Shown: positions 12,045-22,680, counted from the stretch's first letter. The stretch: 34,320 bases of DNA from Pseudomonadota bacterium (GCA_021826225.1 JAKBAV010000015.1:1-34320); one strand, 5' to 3'. Program-made: numbers and translations. The notes: a model not told the origin generated them from the sequence alone.

Positions 12045-13046
12045 TTGTATAAAAATCCGCGCAAAATCCTCGCCGCCGCCGCGCTGGCGTTAGCCTGCGG
12101 GTTATCCAGCCTGTCGCTCGACGCCGCACCCGCCAACGCCCTCACCTCCGACCCGCTGCCGGGCGAAGCCGTGCCACCGCCCGCCAACATCAACATCCTG
12201 TTCTACTACAACCTGTTCACCAATGCCGGGGTGCTGGAACCCGTGCGCGGCGACGGTTATGCCCGGGATACGCATATTTCGCTCGATCTTCAGGGGCTGC
12301 GCTACATCCGCACCTTCAATGCCGGGGGCATGCTGGGCGGCGTGCAGGCGATATTGCCCTATATCGGCGCGGTCGGGCACCAGGTGCTCGGCGTGCCGCA
12401 TCTGCCGCCGACCTACGGGCCAGGCCGGATCAATCTCAGCCATTCCGCCGGCTTCATCCAGCCCGCCTTCAGCGCCTTCATCTTCCCCATCTCCCGCCCC
12501 GCCAGCGATACCTATCTCGTCACCGCTTTCTGGGTCTGCCCGCCCATCGGCAGCTATGACAAAAACGCCAATATCAGCTTCACGCAAAACCTGTGGACCG
12601 GCGAGATCGAAGTAGGCGCTCACCAGCTGCTGCTGGGCAATAAAACCGGGCGCAACCTCGCGGTGGAGGCCTGGGGCGAGGGCCTGTTCTACGGCAGCAA
12701 CGGCGACTCCGCCCTGGTGGGCGCCGGCGCTCCCATCCCCGCGCGGCTGAGCGAGCAGCCCAGCGGACAGGTCCGCCTGTATCTGCCCTATCAGTTCTTC
12801 CCCGCCAGCCTCGCTACCTTCAGCCCCGGCTTCTACCAGTCCTTCGGCGGTAAGGAGACCTACAGCCTGGCCAACGGGGCAAAATACGATGCCGGAACGC
12901 GGACCGAGGAGACGCAATTGCGCTTCATCCTGTCCACCTATCTCTCGCCGCACTGGCAAATCATGCTGAACGGCGAATACGACCTCGTCACCCATGGCGG
13001 ACCGCTGAACCGCAATGTCGAACTGCGCGTGGCGACCATTTTTTAG
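12045..13046 (+). CDS. Exported outer-membrane beta-barrel protein, MetA/phenol-degradation-porin-like
   Basis: Translation most likely begins at TTG 12045, because GGGGAG lies exactly 7 bases upstream and the product then opens with a classic signal peptide: MYKNPRK, a hydrophobic core, and an ANA cleavage site after residue 32. A longer frame from 11961 would bury the signal. The mature ~300 residues alternate hydrophobic and polar segments with many aromatic residues and end in Phe (RVATIF), the C-terminal signature recognised by the BAM machinery. The style resembles the 'MetA-pathway of phenol degradation' transporter-like family, but that assignment is by eye and the substrate is unknown. 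It is divergent from the CDF gene. Confidence 0.75.
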   Translation: MYKNPRKILAAAALALACGLSSLSLDAAPANALTSDPLPGEAVPPPANINILFYYNLFTNAGVLEPVRGDGYARDTHISLDLQGLRYIRTFNAGGMLGGVQAILPYIGAVGHQVLGVPHLPPTYGPGRINLSHSAGFIQPAFSAFIFPISRPASDTYLVTAFWVCPPIGSYDKNANISFTQNLWTGEIEVGAHQLLLGNKTGRNLAVEAWGEGLFYGSNGDSALVGAGAPIPARLSEQPSGQVRLYLPYQFFPASLATFSPGFYQSFGGKETYSLANGAKYDAGTRTEETQLRFILSTYLSPHWQIMLNGEYDLVTHGGPLNRNVELRVATIF

Positions 13047-13124
13047 CGGAAAAGGCCGCCTCTCTCTAAACAAAGAGCCGAAAAAAATAAAATTTATCAA
13101 CCCCTTAATCGCAAGAGGGAGACC

Positions 13125-13166
13125 GTTTCGCCCGGGACGCCGGCCACAGCCTGCCCCAGGCGAAAC
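13125..13166. repeat. Inverted repeat between convergent genes, possible bidirectional terminator
   Basis: Arms GTTTCGCC (13125-13132) and GGCGAAAC (13159-13166) pair perfectly and can be extended by GGG/CCC past one mismatch. It lies just after the phosphohexomutase stop on the minus strand. No T run directly follows on either strand; a T-rich patch begins about 30 bases further on the minus strand. Confidence 0.4.
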
Positions 13167-13182
13167 CATTAATGCGACCCGG

Positions 13183-14586
13183 TCAATGCCCCGCGTTTTC
13201 GGCGTCGAAATCGGGGGTGAGGCCGGAAGCGGCGAGTTGGGCTGCCAGCGCGGCTTTGAGCTTGGCGAGCCCGGCCTCCGAGCGGCTTTCACAACGGGCG
13301 ACGAGTACGGCCTGGGTGTTGGAGGCGCGCAGGAGCCACCAGCCATCTGCTGTGTTCACGCGCACGCCGTCGGTATCCGAGACCTTTTCACCAGCGGCCT
13401 TGAGGCGCGCGGCGACTTCGGCAACCACGGTGAATTTACGCTCCTCGGTGCAGTCGAAGCGTAATTCCGGGGTGTTGACCACCACGGGGAGCGACGCGCG
13501 AAACTCCGCGACCGTTTCGGGCATGCGGGCGATGACGCCGAGCACCCGCACGGCGGCATAGAGCGCATCATCGAAGCCGTACCATTTGTCGTTATAGAAA
13601 ATATGGCCCGACATTTCGCCGGCGAGCGGCGATTTCATTTCGGCCATCTTGGATTTGATGAGCGAGTGCCCGGTTTTCCACATCAGCGGCGTGCCGCCGG
13701 CCTTGGCGACCTCGTCGAACAGCACCTGGCTGGCTTTGACATCGGCGATGATGGTGCCGCCTGGATATGATTTGAGCACATCGCGGGCCATGAGAATGAG
13801 GAACTGGTCGCCGAACAGTATATGCCCCTCATTATCCACGAGGCCGATCCGGTCGGCATCGCCATCGAAGGCGATACCGACATCCGCACCCTCGGCGGCG
13901 ACGGCGGCGATCAGCTGTTCGAGGTTTTTCGGCACGGTCGGGTCCGGGTGATGCGCCGGGAAGGTGCCGTCGATTTTCTCATTCAGCAGGATGTGTGTGC
14001 CCGGCAGTGCCGCCACAAGTTTCACCAGAATGTCACCGGCGGCGCCGTTGCCGTTATCCCAGACGATTTTGAGCGGGCGCTCACCATCCCAATCCTTGAC
14101 CATGCGGGCGACATAGGCCTCCGCTACGTCTTTCTGCACGACGCTGCCGGTGGTCTCGGCCACCACATCGCCCGCAGCGGCGCGGGCGCCGATTTCCTGG
14201 ATCTGGCTGCCAAAAAACGGCTTGTTCCGCAGCATCATCTTGAAGCCATTATAATTCGGCGGATTATGGCTGCCGGTGACCATCACGGCGCCATCGGTAT
14301 GGTTGTCGAAGGATGAAAAATACAGCATCGGCGTCGGACCTTCGCCGACATCGATCACATCCATGCCGCTGGCCATCAGCCCGCGGATGAGCGCCGCCGC
14401 CAGAGCCGGGGAGGAGAGCCGGCCATCGCGGCCCGCGGCGACGGATTTGCCGCCGACCGCCGCGACCATGGAGCCGAATACCCGGCCGATGGCGAAGGCA
14501 TCCGCCTCGCTCAAGCTTTCGCCGACAATGCCGCGTATATCGTATTCGCGCAGGCTGCTTTTCGAAAACTGATGGGTGAAGCTCAT
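13183..14586 (-). CDS. Phosphomannomutase/phosphoglucomutase (alpha-D-phosphohexomutase)
   Basis: A 467-residue enzyme that moves phosphate between the C6 and C1 positions of glucose or mannose, feeding sugar nucleotide synthesis. All four active-site loops are visible: phosphoserine loop TGSHNPPNYNG (Ser106), magnesium loop DGDADR (241-246), sugar-specificity loop GEMSGH (Glu324 to His328), and phosphate-binding loop RASNTQ (420-425). The GEMSGH form is the PMM/PGM type (AlgC-like). It starts 10 bases after galU ends, so the pair forms an operon supplying glucose-1-phosphate for UDP-glucose. Whether mannose or glucose is preferred cannot be settled from the motifs, so no symbol is given. Confidence 0.93.
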   Translation of the reverse strand: MSFTHQFSKSSLREYDIRGIVGESLSEADAFAIGRVFGSMVAAVGGKSVAAGRDGRLSSPALAAALIRGLMASGMDVIDVGEGPTPMLYFSSFDNHTDGAVMVTGSHNPPNYNGFKMMLRNKPFFGSQIQEIGARAAAGDVVAETTGSVVQKDVAEAYVARMVKDWDGERPLKIVWDNGNGAAGDILVKLVAALPGTHILLNEKIDGTFPAHHPDPTVPKNLEQLIAAVAAEGADVGIAFDGDADRIGLVDNEGHILFGDQFLILMARDVLKSYPGGTIIADVKASQVLFDEVAKAGGTPLMWKTGHSLIKSKMAEMKSPLAGEMSGHIFYNDKWYGFDDALYAAVRVLGVIARMPETVAEFRASLPVVVNTPELRFDCTEERKFTVVAEVAARLKAAGEKVSDTDGVRVNTADGWWLLRASNTQAVLVARCESRSEAGLAKLKAALAAQLAASGLTPDFDAENAGH

Positions 14587-14596
14587 GGTAACCTCT

Positions 14597-15472
14597 TCAA
14601 GCGTTGACGTAGTTCTTCAGAAACGCGCGCACGGCGGGGCCGAGATCGGGGCGGGCCAGCGAGAAGGCGATCTGCGCTTCGAGGAAGCCGATCTTGTCGC
14701 CGCAATCGAAGCGCTTGCCTTCAAATTTCAGCCCATGGAACGGGGTATGGCCGATCATCTTGGCCATGGCATCGGTCAGCTGCACCTCATTGCCGGCGCC
14801 GCGCTCCATCATGGACAGGTATTTAACCACTTCAGGCAGCAATATATAGCGGCCGATAATGGAGAGGTTGGAGGGAGCATCCGCCGGCGCCGGTTTTTCG
14901 ACCAGGCCAAGCACCTCGACGCGGTCGCCATTGGTCTCACCGATTTTGAGGATGCCGTAACGGTTGGTCTGTTCAGGCGGCACTTCGGAGACCGCCAGGA
15001 CATTGCCGCCGGTTTCATTATACACATTCACCAGCTGCGTCGTGCAGGGGGTCTGGCTCAGCACCAGATCATCCGGGAGGAGAATGGCGAAGGGGTCATC
15101 GCCGATGAAGGTCCGGGCGCACCAGATGGCATGGCCCAGGCCAAGCGGCACCTGCTGGCGTACCGTGGAAATGGAGCCCGGCGGCATGGCCTCCTCGCGC
15201 AGCAATTCCAGCGCCTCACGCTTATTGCGCTCGGCCAGGGTGGCTTCCAGCTCGAAGGCGATGTCGAAATGGTCGATCAGCGCGGTCTTGCCACGGCCGG
15301 TGACCATGCAGAATTGTTCGATGCCGGCGGCGCGAGCCTCATCCACCGCGTATTGGATGAGCGGCTTGTCAACGACCGGGAGCATTTCCTTGGGCATGGC
15401 TTTCGTCGCCGGCAGGAAGCGGGTGCCCAGACCCGCGACGGGAAGCACGGCCTTGCGCAATGGTTTAACCAA
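14597..15472 (-). CDS. galU: UTP-glucose-1-phosphate uridylyltransferase
   Basis: A 291-residue nucleotidyltransferase that makes UDP-glucose from UTP and glucose-1-phosphate for polysaccharide and lipid glycosylation. The N-terminal nucleotide-binding motif GLGTRFLPATKAMPKEMLP (14-32) is diagnostic. The preferred start is TTG at 15472 (reads MVKPLRKAVLPVAG): an AAGGAGGA ribosome site lies a few bases upstream, and the length then matches the usual ~290 residues. A longer frame from 15532 would place the ribosome site inside the coding sequence. It is followed after 10 bases by the phosphohexomutase gene. A 127-base gap separates it from tsaC upstream. Confidence 0.95.
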   Translation of the reverse strand: MVKPLRKAVLPVAGLGTRFLPATKAMPKEMLPVVDKPLIQYAVDEARAAGIEQFCMVTGRGKTALIDHFDIAFELEATLAERNKREALELLREEAMPPGSISTVRQQVPLGLGHAIWCARTFIGDDPFAILLPDDLVLSQTPCTTQLVNVYNETGGNVLAVSEVPPEQTNRYGILKIGETNGDRVEVLGLVEKPAPADAPSNLSIIGRYILLPEVVKYLSMMERGAGNEVQLTDAMAKMIGHTPFHGLKFEGKRFDCGDKIGFLEAQIAFSLARPDLGPAVRAFLKNYVNA

Positions 15473-15599
15473 GAAATCCTCCTTGCTGATGCGTCTGCCC
15501 GATGTCCTGCCATGCCCCAGGACGAGCGGCAAGCCGGTGAATTTGTGTGAAGAATAATTAACCGCCCGTTATAAGATTGTGGTGGCGGAGCCCGGCAAT

Positions 15600-16625
15600 T
15601 CAGCCGGCGTTTTGCTCAGGCGGAAGTGTCCTGGGAGCTGCCGCGCGGGTGAGGCGGTCGTTGATGGCAAGGCCGAGCCCCTGCGCCGGAATGGGCATGG
15701 CGGCGATCCGGATGCAGCCATGCCGGGCGGCCCCGGCATCGAGGACATGCAGCGCCTCGAATAATCTGGCTCCGGCCTCGTCCAGGTTCCGCCGCGCGGA
15801 AAGCTGGAACGAAAGCGCAGCACCGGGGAGTGGCGGGCCGAAGGCGAGCAGGGCCTCATCGCGCTCGACGCTGACGGCATTGAGCCGTACAGGCAGGCCG
15901 GGAGCGTAATGCGAGCGCAGCATACCCGGGGCAATGGGCAGGCCGGGTTGCGCGCCGGCGCGCTGAATCGGCCCAATTTCAGCTTCCAGCGCCTCAACAG
16001 GCACCCCGCCAGGGCGGAGCAGCACCGGCCTTGGGCCGGACAGGTCCAGAATGGTGGATTCCAGCCCGACCGCGCAAGCGCCGGAATCGAGCACCGCCGC
16101 GATCCGCCCGTCCAGCTCCGCGAGCACATGCGCGGCGGAGCTGGGCGAGATGCGGCCGGAGCGATTGGCCGAGGGTGCCGCGACAGGCCCGCCAAACGCC
16201 CGCAGCAGCGCGAGCGCCACAGGCTGCGCCGGTACACGCACCGCCAGCGTGGGCAATCCGGCCCCGGCCAGTTGCGAGACCGGGCAGTTTTCCACCCGTT
16301 GCAGCACGAGCGTTAGCGGGCCGGGCCAGAATCTGGCCGCGAGCCTTGCCGCCAATGGCGTGGGGGTAACGGTGCGGAACGCGGTTGCCGCATCGGGGAA
16401 ATGGCAGATAAGCGGGTTGAAAGCCGGGCGCCCCTTGGCGGCATAGAGTGCCGCCACGGCAGCTTCATTGCAGGCATCCGCCCCCAGCCCGTACACGGTC
16501 TCGGTCCCAAAAGCGACAAGCCGGCCGGCGCGCAGCAGATCAGCCGCCTGGGTGACATCCTCCGCCGTGAGCCGCGCCGTTAGTACCCGATTCACATTGA
16601 AATCGCCGCGCGATTCCATCGCCAT
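15600..16625 (-). CDS. tsaC: Threonylcarbamoyl-AMP synthase, Sua5 type
   Basis: A 341-residue enzyme that makes threonylcarbamoyl-AMP from threonine, bicarbonate and ATP, the first step of t6A37 modification of ANN-decoding tRNAs. The YrdC-like domain spans about residues 15-205. It has TETVYGLGAD, KGRPAFNPL (Lys64, Arg66) and PSANRSGRISP (Ser152, Asn154). A C-terminal Sua5 domain follows from about 230, after a linker containing PGMLRSHYAP, so this is the long Sua5 form rather than short TsaC. Its ATG overlaps the rbfA stop by one base (TAATG), implying translational coupling. MES, two codons downstream, is an alternative start. Confidence 0.93.
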   Translation of the reverse strand: MAMESRGDFNVNRVLTARLTAEDVTQAADLLRAGRLVAFGTETVYGLGADACNEAAVAALYAAKGRPAFNPLICHFPDAATAFRTVTPTPLAARLAARFWPGPLTLVLQRVENCPVSQLAGAGLPTLAVRVPAQPVALALLRAFGGPVAAPSANRSGRISPSSAAHVLAELDGRIAAVLDSGACAVGLESTILDLSGPRPVLLRPGGVPVEALEAEIGPIQRAGAQPGLPIAPGMLRSHYAPGLPVRLNAVSVERDEALLAFGPPLPGAALSFQLSARRNLDEAGARLFEALHVLDAGAARHGCIRIAAMPIPAQGLGLAINDRLTRAAAPRTLPPEQNAG

Positions 16626-17098
16626 TATTCAGCTTCAGATGGCTTGTCCGGCACCGGCTTGGCCAAATCCCGCGCCACCTCGGGCTTGTGCAGCAGCTTG
16701 TTGATTTTGGTCGCCTGTTCCAGCGCCTCATCCGCGACGAATTTCAGCTCCGGGGTCACGCGTAAACCGAGCCGCGGCGCGAGCTGCGCGCGCAAAAAAG
16801 GCGCCACGCGCCTCAAGGCGGGCAGCAGCGGCGTGATGTCCTTCTGGCCCAGCACGGTGGCGAATACCAGCGCGTGCTTGAGATCCGGGGACATCCGGAC
16901 CTCCGACACGGTGAGATGCTCGCGCGCCAGAGCCGCATCATGAAACGCGGTGCGGAGCAGCAGGTCCGATAATACGTGCCGGATCTCCTCGCCTACCCGC
17001 AACTGGCGCTGCGACGGGGTTTTATCGCCCCGCGCAGCCTTTGGTGAACGATGCGGCGCTTCCCTGTCCGGGTTATGCTGCGACGATTTCGGTTTCAT
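16625..17098 (-). CDS. rbfA: 30S ribosome-binding factor A
   Basis: A 157-residue KH-fold protein that helps mature the 5' end of 16S rRNA and is important in the cold. The chosen start at 17098 reads [11 protein letters not shown] and lies within the last codons of infB (26-base overlap). The conserved core starts at RQLRVGEEIRHVLSDLL and includes VRMSPDLKHALVFATV and the C-terminal P-E-L-K-F segment (RVTPELKFVADEALEQA). A longer frame to 17161 adds residues with no resemblance to the family. The N-terminal ~25 residues are polar and basic, and the C-terminal tail is rich in Lys, Pro and Glu. It follows infB in the usual order and is coupled to tsaC. Confidence 0.93.
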   Translation of the reverse strand: MKPKSSQHNPDREAPHRSPKAARGDKTPSQRQLRVGEEIRHVLSDLLLRTAFHDAALAREHLTVSEVRMSPDLKHALVFATVLGQKDITPLLPALRRVAPFLRAQLAPRLGLRVTPELKFVADEALEQATKINKLLHKPEVARDLAKPVPDKPSEAE

Positions 17099-19757
17099 AG
17101 CATTCCACCACATCGCCCTCTCGCAGATCCTGGAATCCGGCGAATGACAGGCCGCATTCATAGCCCCGCGCCACTTCCTTCACATCGTCCTTGAAGCGCT
17201 TGAGCTGGGAAAGCTCGCCCTGATGGATGACGACATTGTCGCGCAGCAGCCGCACGCCGCAACCGCGCTTGACCAGCCCTTCGGTGACATAGCAACCCGC
17301 GACCTTGCCGGTCTTGGTGATGTTGAACACCTGGCGGATTTCCGCATAGCCGAGGAATTTCTCGCGATGCACCGGGGCGAGCTTGCCCTTGACGAGCTTC
17401 TCGATGTCATCCGCGACCTCGTAGATGATCGAGTAGTAGCGGATATCCACGCCCTCGCTCTTCGACAATTCGCGCGCCTGCACGTTGGCGCGCACGTTGA
17501 AGGCGACGATGATGGCATCCGAGGCTTTGGCGAGCTGCACATCGCTCTCGGTGATCTGGCCGACGCCGGAATAGAGCACGCGCACGCGCACTTCCTCGTT
17601 GCCGACCTTGGTGACGACGACGCCGATCGCCTCGGCCGAGCCCTGCACATCGGCCTTCACGACGATCGCGACTTCCTTCTGCGCGCCGGCCTGGATGCGG
17701 GCCAGCATTTCTTCCATCGTGCCGCGCCCGGCGGTCTGCGCCGCGGCCTGGCGGTCGCGCAGTTTCTGCGCGCGGTATTCCACGATTTCGCGCGCGCGCT
17801 GTTCGTTTTCCACCACCACGAAAGGCTCGCCCGCAACGGGCGCACCGGACAGGCCGAGGATTTCCACCGGGGCGGAAGGCCCGGCCGATTTCACATTGGC
17901 GCCCTTATCGTCCAGCATGGCGCGCACGCGGCCCCACTGGGCGCCGGCAACCACGGTGTCGCCCTGATGCAGCGTGCCTTTTTGCACGAGCACGGTGGCG
18001 ACAGGACCACGGCCTTTATCCAGCCGGCTCTCAATAATCGCACCCTCGGCCGAACGGTCCGGATTGGCGCGCAATTCCAGCACCTCGGCCTGGAGCAGAA
18101 TGGCTTCCTCCAGCTTGTCGAGGCCGAGCTTCTTGAGCGCGGAAACCTCGACATCCTGGGTGTCGCCGCCCATCTCCTCGACCACGATCTCGTATTGCAG
18201 CAGCTCCTGGCGGACCCGGTTGGCATCAGCCCCCGGCCGGTCGATTTTATTGATGGCCACGATCAGCGGCACGCCGGCCGCCTGCGCGTGTTTGATCGCC
18301 TCGATGGTCTGCGGCATCACGCCGTCATCGGCGGCAACCACGAGCACGACGATATCTGTCGCCGCGGCGCCACGGGCGCGCATGGCGGTGAAGGCCTCAT
18401 GGCCCGGTGTATCGAGGAAGGTGATCAGCGCGCCGGACGGGGCCTTCACCTGGTACGCGCCGATATGCTGGGTAATGCCGCCGGCCTCCCCCGCCGCGAC
18501 GGCGGTGTGGCGCAGGGCATCGAGCAGGCTGGTCTTGCCATGGTCGACATGGCCCATGATGGTAACGACCGGCGGACGGATCTGCAGGTCGGCATCCTCA
18601 TCCGCCTCGCCTTCAAGGCCGATTTCGACATCGGAATCCGAAACGCGGCGCGATTTATGGCCGAATTCGCTGACCACAAGCTCGGCGGTATCGGCATCGA
18701 TGGCCTGGGTGATGGTCGCCATCACGCCCATCTTCATCAAGGCGCGCACAACCTCGTTGCCACGCGCGGCCATGCGGTTGGCCAGTTCCTGCACGGTGAT
18801 GGTCTCGGGCAGGATGACCTCGCGGACCACCTTCACGCCATCGGCGCGCAGCAGTTCCAGCTCAGCCTGGCGGCGCTCGCGCTCGCGCTGGCGGCGCACG
18901 GAGGCGAGGCTGCGGACTTTTTCATCGGCGCCTTCCAGGGCGGCCTGCACATCGATGCGTCCGCCGCGGCGGTTGCCATCACCGAGTTTTTTGGCCGGTG
19001 CCACGGGCACGCCGCGCTTGGGTGCCACGGTAGCCGGGCGGCGCACGCCGCCAGGGCCACGCGGGGCTTCATCTTCGTCATCGGCGCCCGCGGGGCGGCC
19101 ACCGGGTTTGAGCTGCAGCGTCTCGCGCACCGCCGGCGTGACCGGGCGGGCGGCGGCAGGCGCCGCGACAATGGCGGGTTTCGCCTCATCCGTCGTGACC
19201 GCCAAGGCGGCGGGCACATGCTCCGTTCCGGCGGCCTCGGCGGCTTCACGCGCGGCGGCTTCGGCTATGGCCTGGGCTTTCGCGTCCTCAAGCGCCTGGC
19301 GGGCGGCTTCCTCCTCGCGACGGCGCGCCTCCTCGGCGGCGGAGAGAATGGAAATTTTTTCCTGCTCGCGGCGTTCCGCCTCGCGCTGGGCGGCGACGGC
19401 CAGCACGCGCTGGCGGGTGGCCTGCTCAGCCGGGGTAAGGGCACGCGGCGCCGGGCCGCCCTGGCGCGGGCGCGGCGCCTGCGGCGCGGCGGGGGCCGGG
19501 CTCGGGGCCGCGGCGGCGGGGCGCTCGGCGGCAGGGTTCAGCGCCAGGATAACGGGAGCGGCAGGCGCGGCGGGAGCGGGCGGAACCGGGCCGAGGCCGC
19601 GCTTTTTGCGCACTTCGACCTGCACGACCTTCGAGCGGCCATGCGAGAAGCTCTGCCGTACCGAGCCGGCATCGACAGTATGCCCCGCATCCCCGCGCGC
19701 CACCGGGCGCAGCGAGAGCCTGCCTTTGGTTTCATTCTGGTCGTTGCCGTCACTCAT
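17073..19757 (-). CDS. infB: Translation initiation factor IF-2
   Basis: An 894-residue GTPase that brings fMet-tRNA to the 30S subunit. The start at 19757 (MSDGNDQNE) matches the usual alphaproteobacterial N-terminus; an in-frame ATG seven codons upstream is possible. The first ~280 residues are a low-complexity Ala/Pro/Glu/Arg region with a long charged helix ([15 protein letters not shown]). An IF2_N domain ([17 protein letters not shown]) lies at about 325. The G domain begins with GHVDHGKTS near residue 400, with DTPGHEAF and NKID following. Domains III and IV fill the rest, ending in the fMet-tRNA-binding barrel. It sits between ylxR/L7Ae and rbfA in the standard order. Confidence 0.97.
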   Translation of the reverse strand: MSDGNDQNETKGRLSLRPVARGDAGHTVDAGSVRQSFSHGRSKVVQVEVRKKRGLGPVPPAPAAPAAPVILALNPAAERPAAAAPSPAPAAPQAPRPRQGGPAPRALTPAEQATRQRVLAVAAQREAERREQEKISILSAAEEARRREEEAARQALEDAKAQAIAEAAAREAAEAAGTEHVPAALAVTTDEAKPAIVAAPAAARPVTPAVRETLQLKPGGRPAGADDEDEAPRGPGGVRRPATVAPKRGVPVAPAKKLGDGNRRGGRIDVQAALEGADEKVRSLASVRRQRERERRQAELELLRADGVKVVREVILPETITVQELANRMAARGNEVVRALMKMGVMATITQAIDADTAELVVSEFGHKSRRVSDSDVEIGLEGEADEDADLQIRPPVVTIMGHVDHGKTSLLDALRHTAVAAGEAGGITQHIGAYQVKAPSGALITFLDTPGHEAFTAMRARGAAATDIVVLVVAADDGVMPQTIEAIKHAQAAGVPLIVAINKIDRPGADANRVRQELLQYEIVVEEMGGDTQDVEVSALKKLGLDKLEEAILLQAEVLELRANPDRSAEGAIIESRLDKGRGPVATVLVQKGTLHQGDTVVAGAQWGRVRAMLDDKGANVKSAGPSAPVEILGLSGAPVAGEPFVVVENEQRAREIVEYRAQKLRDRQAAAQTAGRGTMEEMLARIQAGAQKEVAIVVKADVQGSAEAIGVVVTKVGNEEVRVRVLYSGVGQITESDVQLAKASDAIIVAFNVRANVQARELSKSEGVDIRYYSIIYEVADDIEKLVKGKLAPVHREKFLGYAEIRQVFNITKTGKVAGCYVTEGLVKRGCGVRLLRDNVVIHQGELSQLKRFKDDVKEVARGYECGLSFAGFQDLREGDVVECYETEIVAA

Positions 19758-19832
19758 GCTCAAATCCGGTCCATTCACGTCTCAGGCCAGTATTACCCGG
19801 CCTTGGTTGGGCTCTACTGCCCGCTTGTCACT

Positions 19833-20427
19833 TTAACCGCAACACCCGGCAAGGCGCCGCGCTGCAATTTCGATCATCGCCGCCAGCCGTCCGGGCGAAA
19901 TGACCACATGTACCGTGTGGTCGCGGCCGAATATTCTGCCCAATGCCGCCGCCGATAACACGGCCACCACCGGGATGTCGCGCCCGCCGAGAAACCGCGC
20001 CCGCTCCTCGGGGCTGCCATCGGCGGCCTGGACCACCAGCCCGGCGCCGCCAATCTGCAGCCATTCACGAGCCTTCTCGAAGCCAGAAATGGCCGCGCCA
20101 CCACGCCGGGCCAGGCCTAGCAGATCGGTGAGCCGCCGCGTCAACGCGGCGGCCACCTCATCCACCAGACTGGGCGGCGCCACCACCGGGGCTTTCGCGC
20201 CACGGGCGAAGGCGCCACGGCGGATGGCCTGATCTAGCACGTCACGGCGCGCACTCAACCATAATCCACGGCCGGGCAGGGTTGCGGTAACGTCGAACAC
20301 CACCCGCCCCTCGGGCGATACCACGAAACGCAGCATCGCCTCGCGCTCACCCTGCTCGCGTGTAACCAGGCAGCGCCGTTGCGGCCCCGTCTCCGGTTCA
20401 TCCGTCTCGGGTTCAGCGATCTCCGGT

Positions 20428-20435
<8 letters not shown>
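19833..20435 (-). CDS. ylxR: YlxR (DUF448) fused to an L7Ae-like RNA-binding domain
   Basis: A ~200-residue RNA-binding protein with the alphaproteobacterial fusion of an N-terminal YlxR domain to a C-terminal L7Ae/L30e-like domain ([18 protein letters not shown] onward). The first ATG in frame is 20336, but that start would cut through the YlxR signature. The codons upstream read [19 protein letters not shown], the hallmark of DUF448, so translation must begin earlier. Between the in-frame stop at about 20508-20513 and 20336 there is no ATG, GTG or TTG. The best candidate is CTG at 20435, nine bases after AAGGGGAGG and overlapping the nusA stop by eight bases. It gives [22 protein letters not shown]. 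The start is an inference; the reading frame is firm. Confidence 0.8.
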
Positions 20436-21945
<1,510 letters not shown>

Positions 21946-21995
21946 GCGAATCCTCTAATTGCTCGATTACGTAAGTTGGTGCTTAAGTTTGGGGC

Positions 21996-22520
21996 TTAAT
22001 CAGCCGGGGTCGGCTGGGTGGTGAAGGCGATCAGCTCATCGGTGAGAACAAGCTTGGCTTTGCGGATATCGACGCGCTTCAGCGCGACGATCTCATCTTT
22101 TTCAACGCGTAAACGGACAGTCTCGGCATCGGCTTCCACCAGTTTGCCGGTGAAGCGCTTGCGCCCGCCAGGGCCGGGGAAGTTGAGTTCGATTTTAGCA
22201 TCAAATCCGGCATATTTGCAGAAATCTTTTGTCCTGGTCAGCGGCCGGTCGATGCCGGCGGAGGAAACCTCCAGCGTCCAGGCGGTGGTGATCGGATCTT
22301 CCACGTCCAGCACGGCGGAAAGCAGATGGCTGACGGTGGTGCAGTCATCCAGGTTGAAGGACACGCCATCGGCGCGGTCGGCCATCACCTGCACGGTGGG
22401 TGTCTCGGTGCCGACCACCTGCACGCGCACGAGCTCGTAGCCCTGGGCTTCCAGGGGCTCCATGATGATCTCGGCGATGCGACCCTCAAGGCCGGTATGG
22501 ACGGGGCGGTTCTCAGACAA
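21996..22520 (-). CDS. rimP: Ribosome maturation factor RimP
   Basis: A 174-residue factor for 30S assembly. The diagnostic run is present: VSFNLDDCTTVSHLLSAVLDVEDP, then LEVSSAGIDRPLTRTKDF, then the C-terminal SH3-like domain. No ATG or GTG is available at the N-terminus. TTG at 22520 gives MSENRPVHTGLEGRIAEI, which fits the family; TTG at 22529 is an alternative that adds three residues. Neither has a good ribosome site; the nearest purine patch is TTGGA. The start lies close behind a terminator-like hairpin. It is the first gene of the rimP-nusA-ylxR-infB-rbfA unit. Confidence 0.9.
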   Translation of the reverse strand: MSENRPVHTGLEGRIAEIIMEPLEAQGYELVRVQVVGTETPTVQVMADRADGVSFNLDDCTTVSHLLSAVLDVEDPITTAWTLEVSSAGIDRPLTRTKDFCKYAGFDAKIELNFPGPGGRKRFTGKLVEADAETVRLRVEKDEIVALKRVDIRKAKLVLTDELIAFTTQPTPAD

Positions 22521-22537
22521 AGCAAACAAAATCCAAT

Positions 22538-22565
22538 AAAAAAGGCGGCCCTTTAAGGGGCCACC
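22538..22565 (-). terminator. Intrinsic terminator or attenuator in the rimP-nusA leader
   Basis: On the minus strand GGTGGCCC (22565-22558) pairs with GGGCCGCC (22551-22544) over eight base pairs including one G-U pair, with a 6-base loop. Six T residues follow (22543-22538). The rimP start is less than 20 bases further on, leaving no room for a promoter between them. It therefore acts either on transcripts arriving from glnA or, more interestingly, within the leader of the rimP operon. Confidence 0.7.
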
Positions 22566-22592
22566 CTGGGAAAGCCGGGTATTGTTAAGGGC

Positions 22593-22621
22593 TATTTAGG
22601 CCGTCCGGGGCAAAACGGCAA
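22593..22621 (-). promoter_or_regulatory. Candidate promoter for the rimP-nusA operon
   Basis: On the minus strand TTGCCG (22621-22616) and TAAATA (22598-22593) are 17 bases apart. The matches to consensus are moderate (4/6 and 3/6). Transcription would start near 22586, upstream of the hairpin at 22544-22565, making that hairpin part of the leader RNA. Confidence 0.35.
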
Positions 22622-22652
22622 GGCGTTTTTTCACCACCACTCTCCACCTATT

Positions 22653-22680
22653 GGAAACGGCGCCCAAAGGCGCCGTTTCC
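22653..22680 (-). terminator. Terminator after glnA
   Basis: A perfect 12-base-pair stem (GGAAACGGCGCC / GGCGCCGTTTCC) with a 4-base loop lies 44 bases past the glnA stop. The T run is limited to the TTT in the right arm, so strength is uncertain, but the position and stem are typical. Confidence 0.65.

Noticed and set aside
22610-22630. AAAACG / CGTTTT hairpin followed by T residues upstream of rimP
   Set aside because: The stem is AT-rich and overlaps the candidate -35 element, so it is not persuasive as a terminator.
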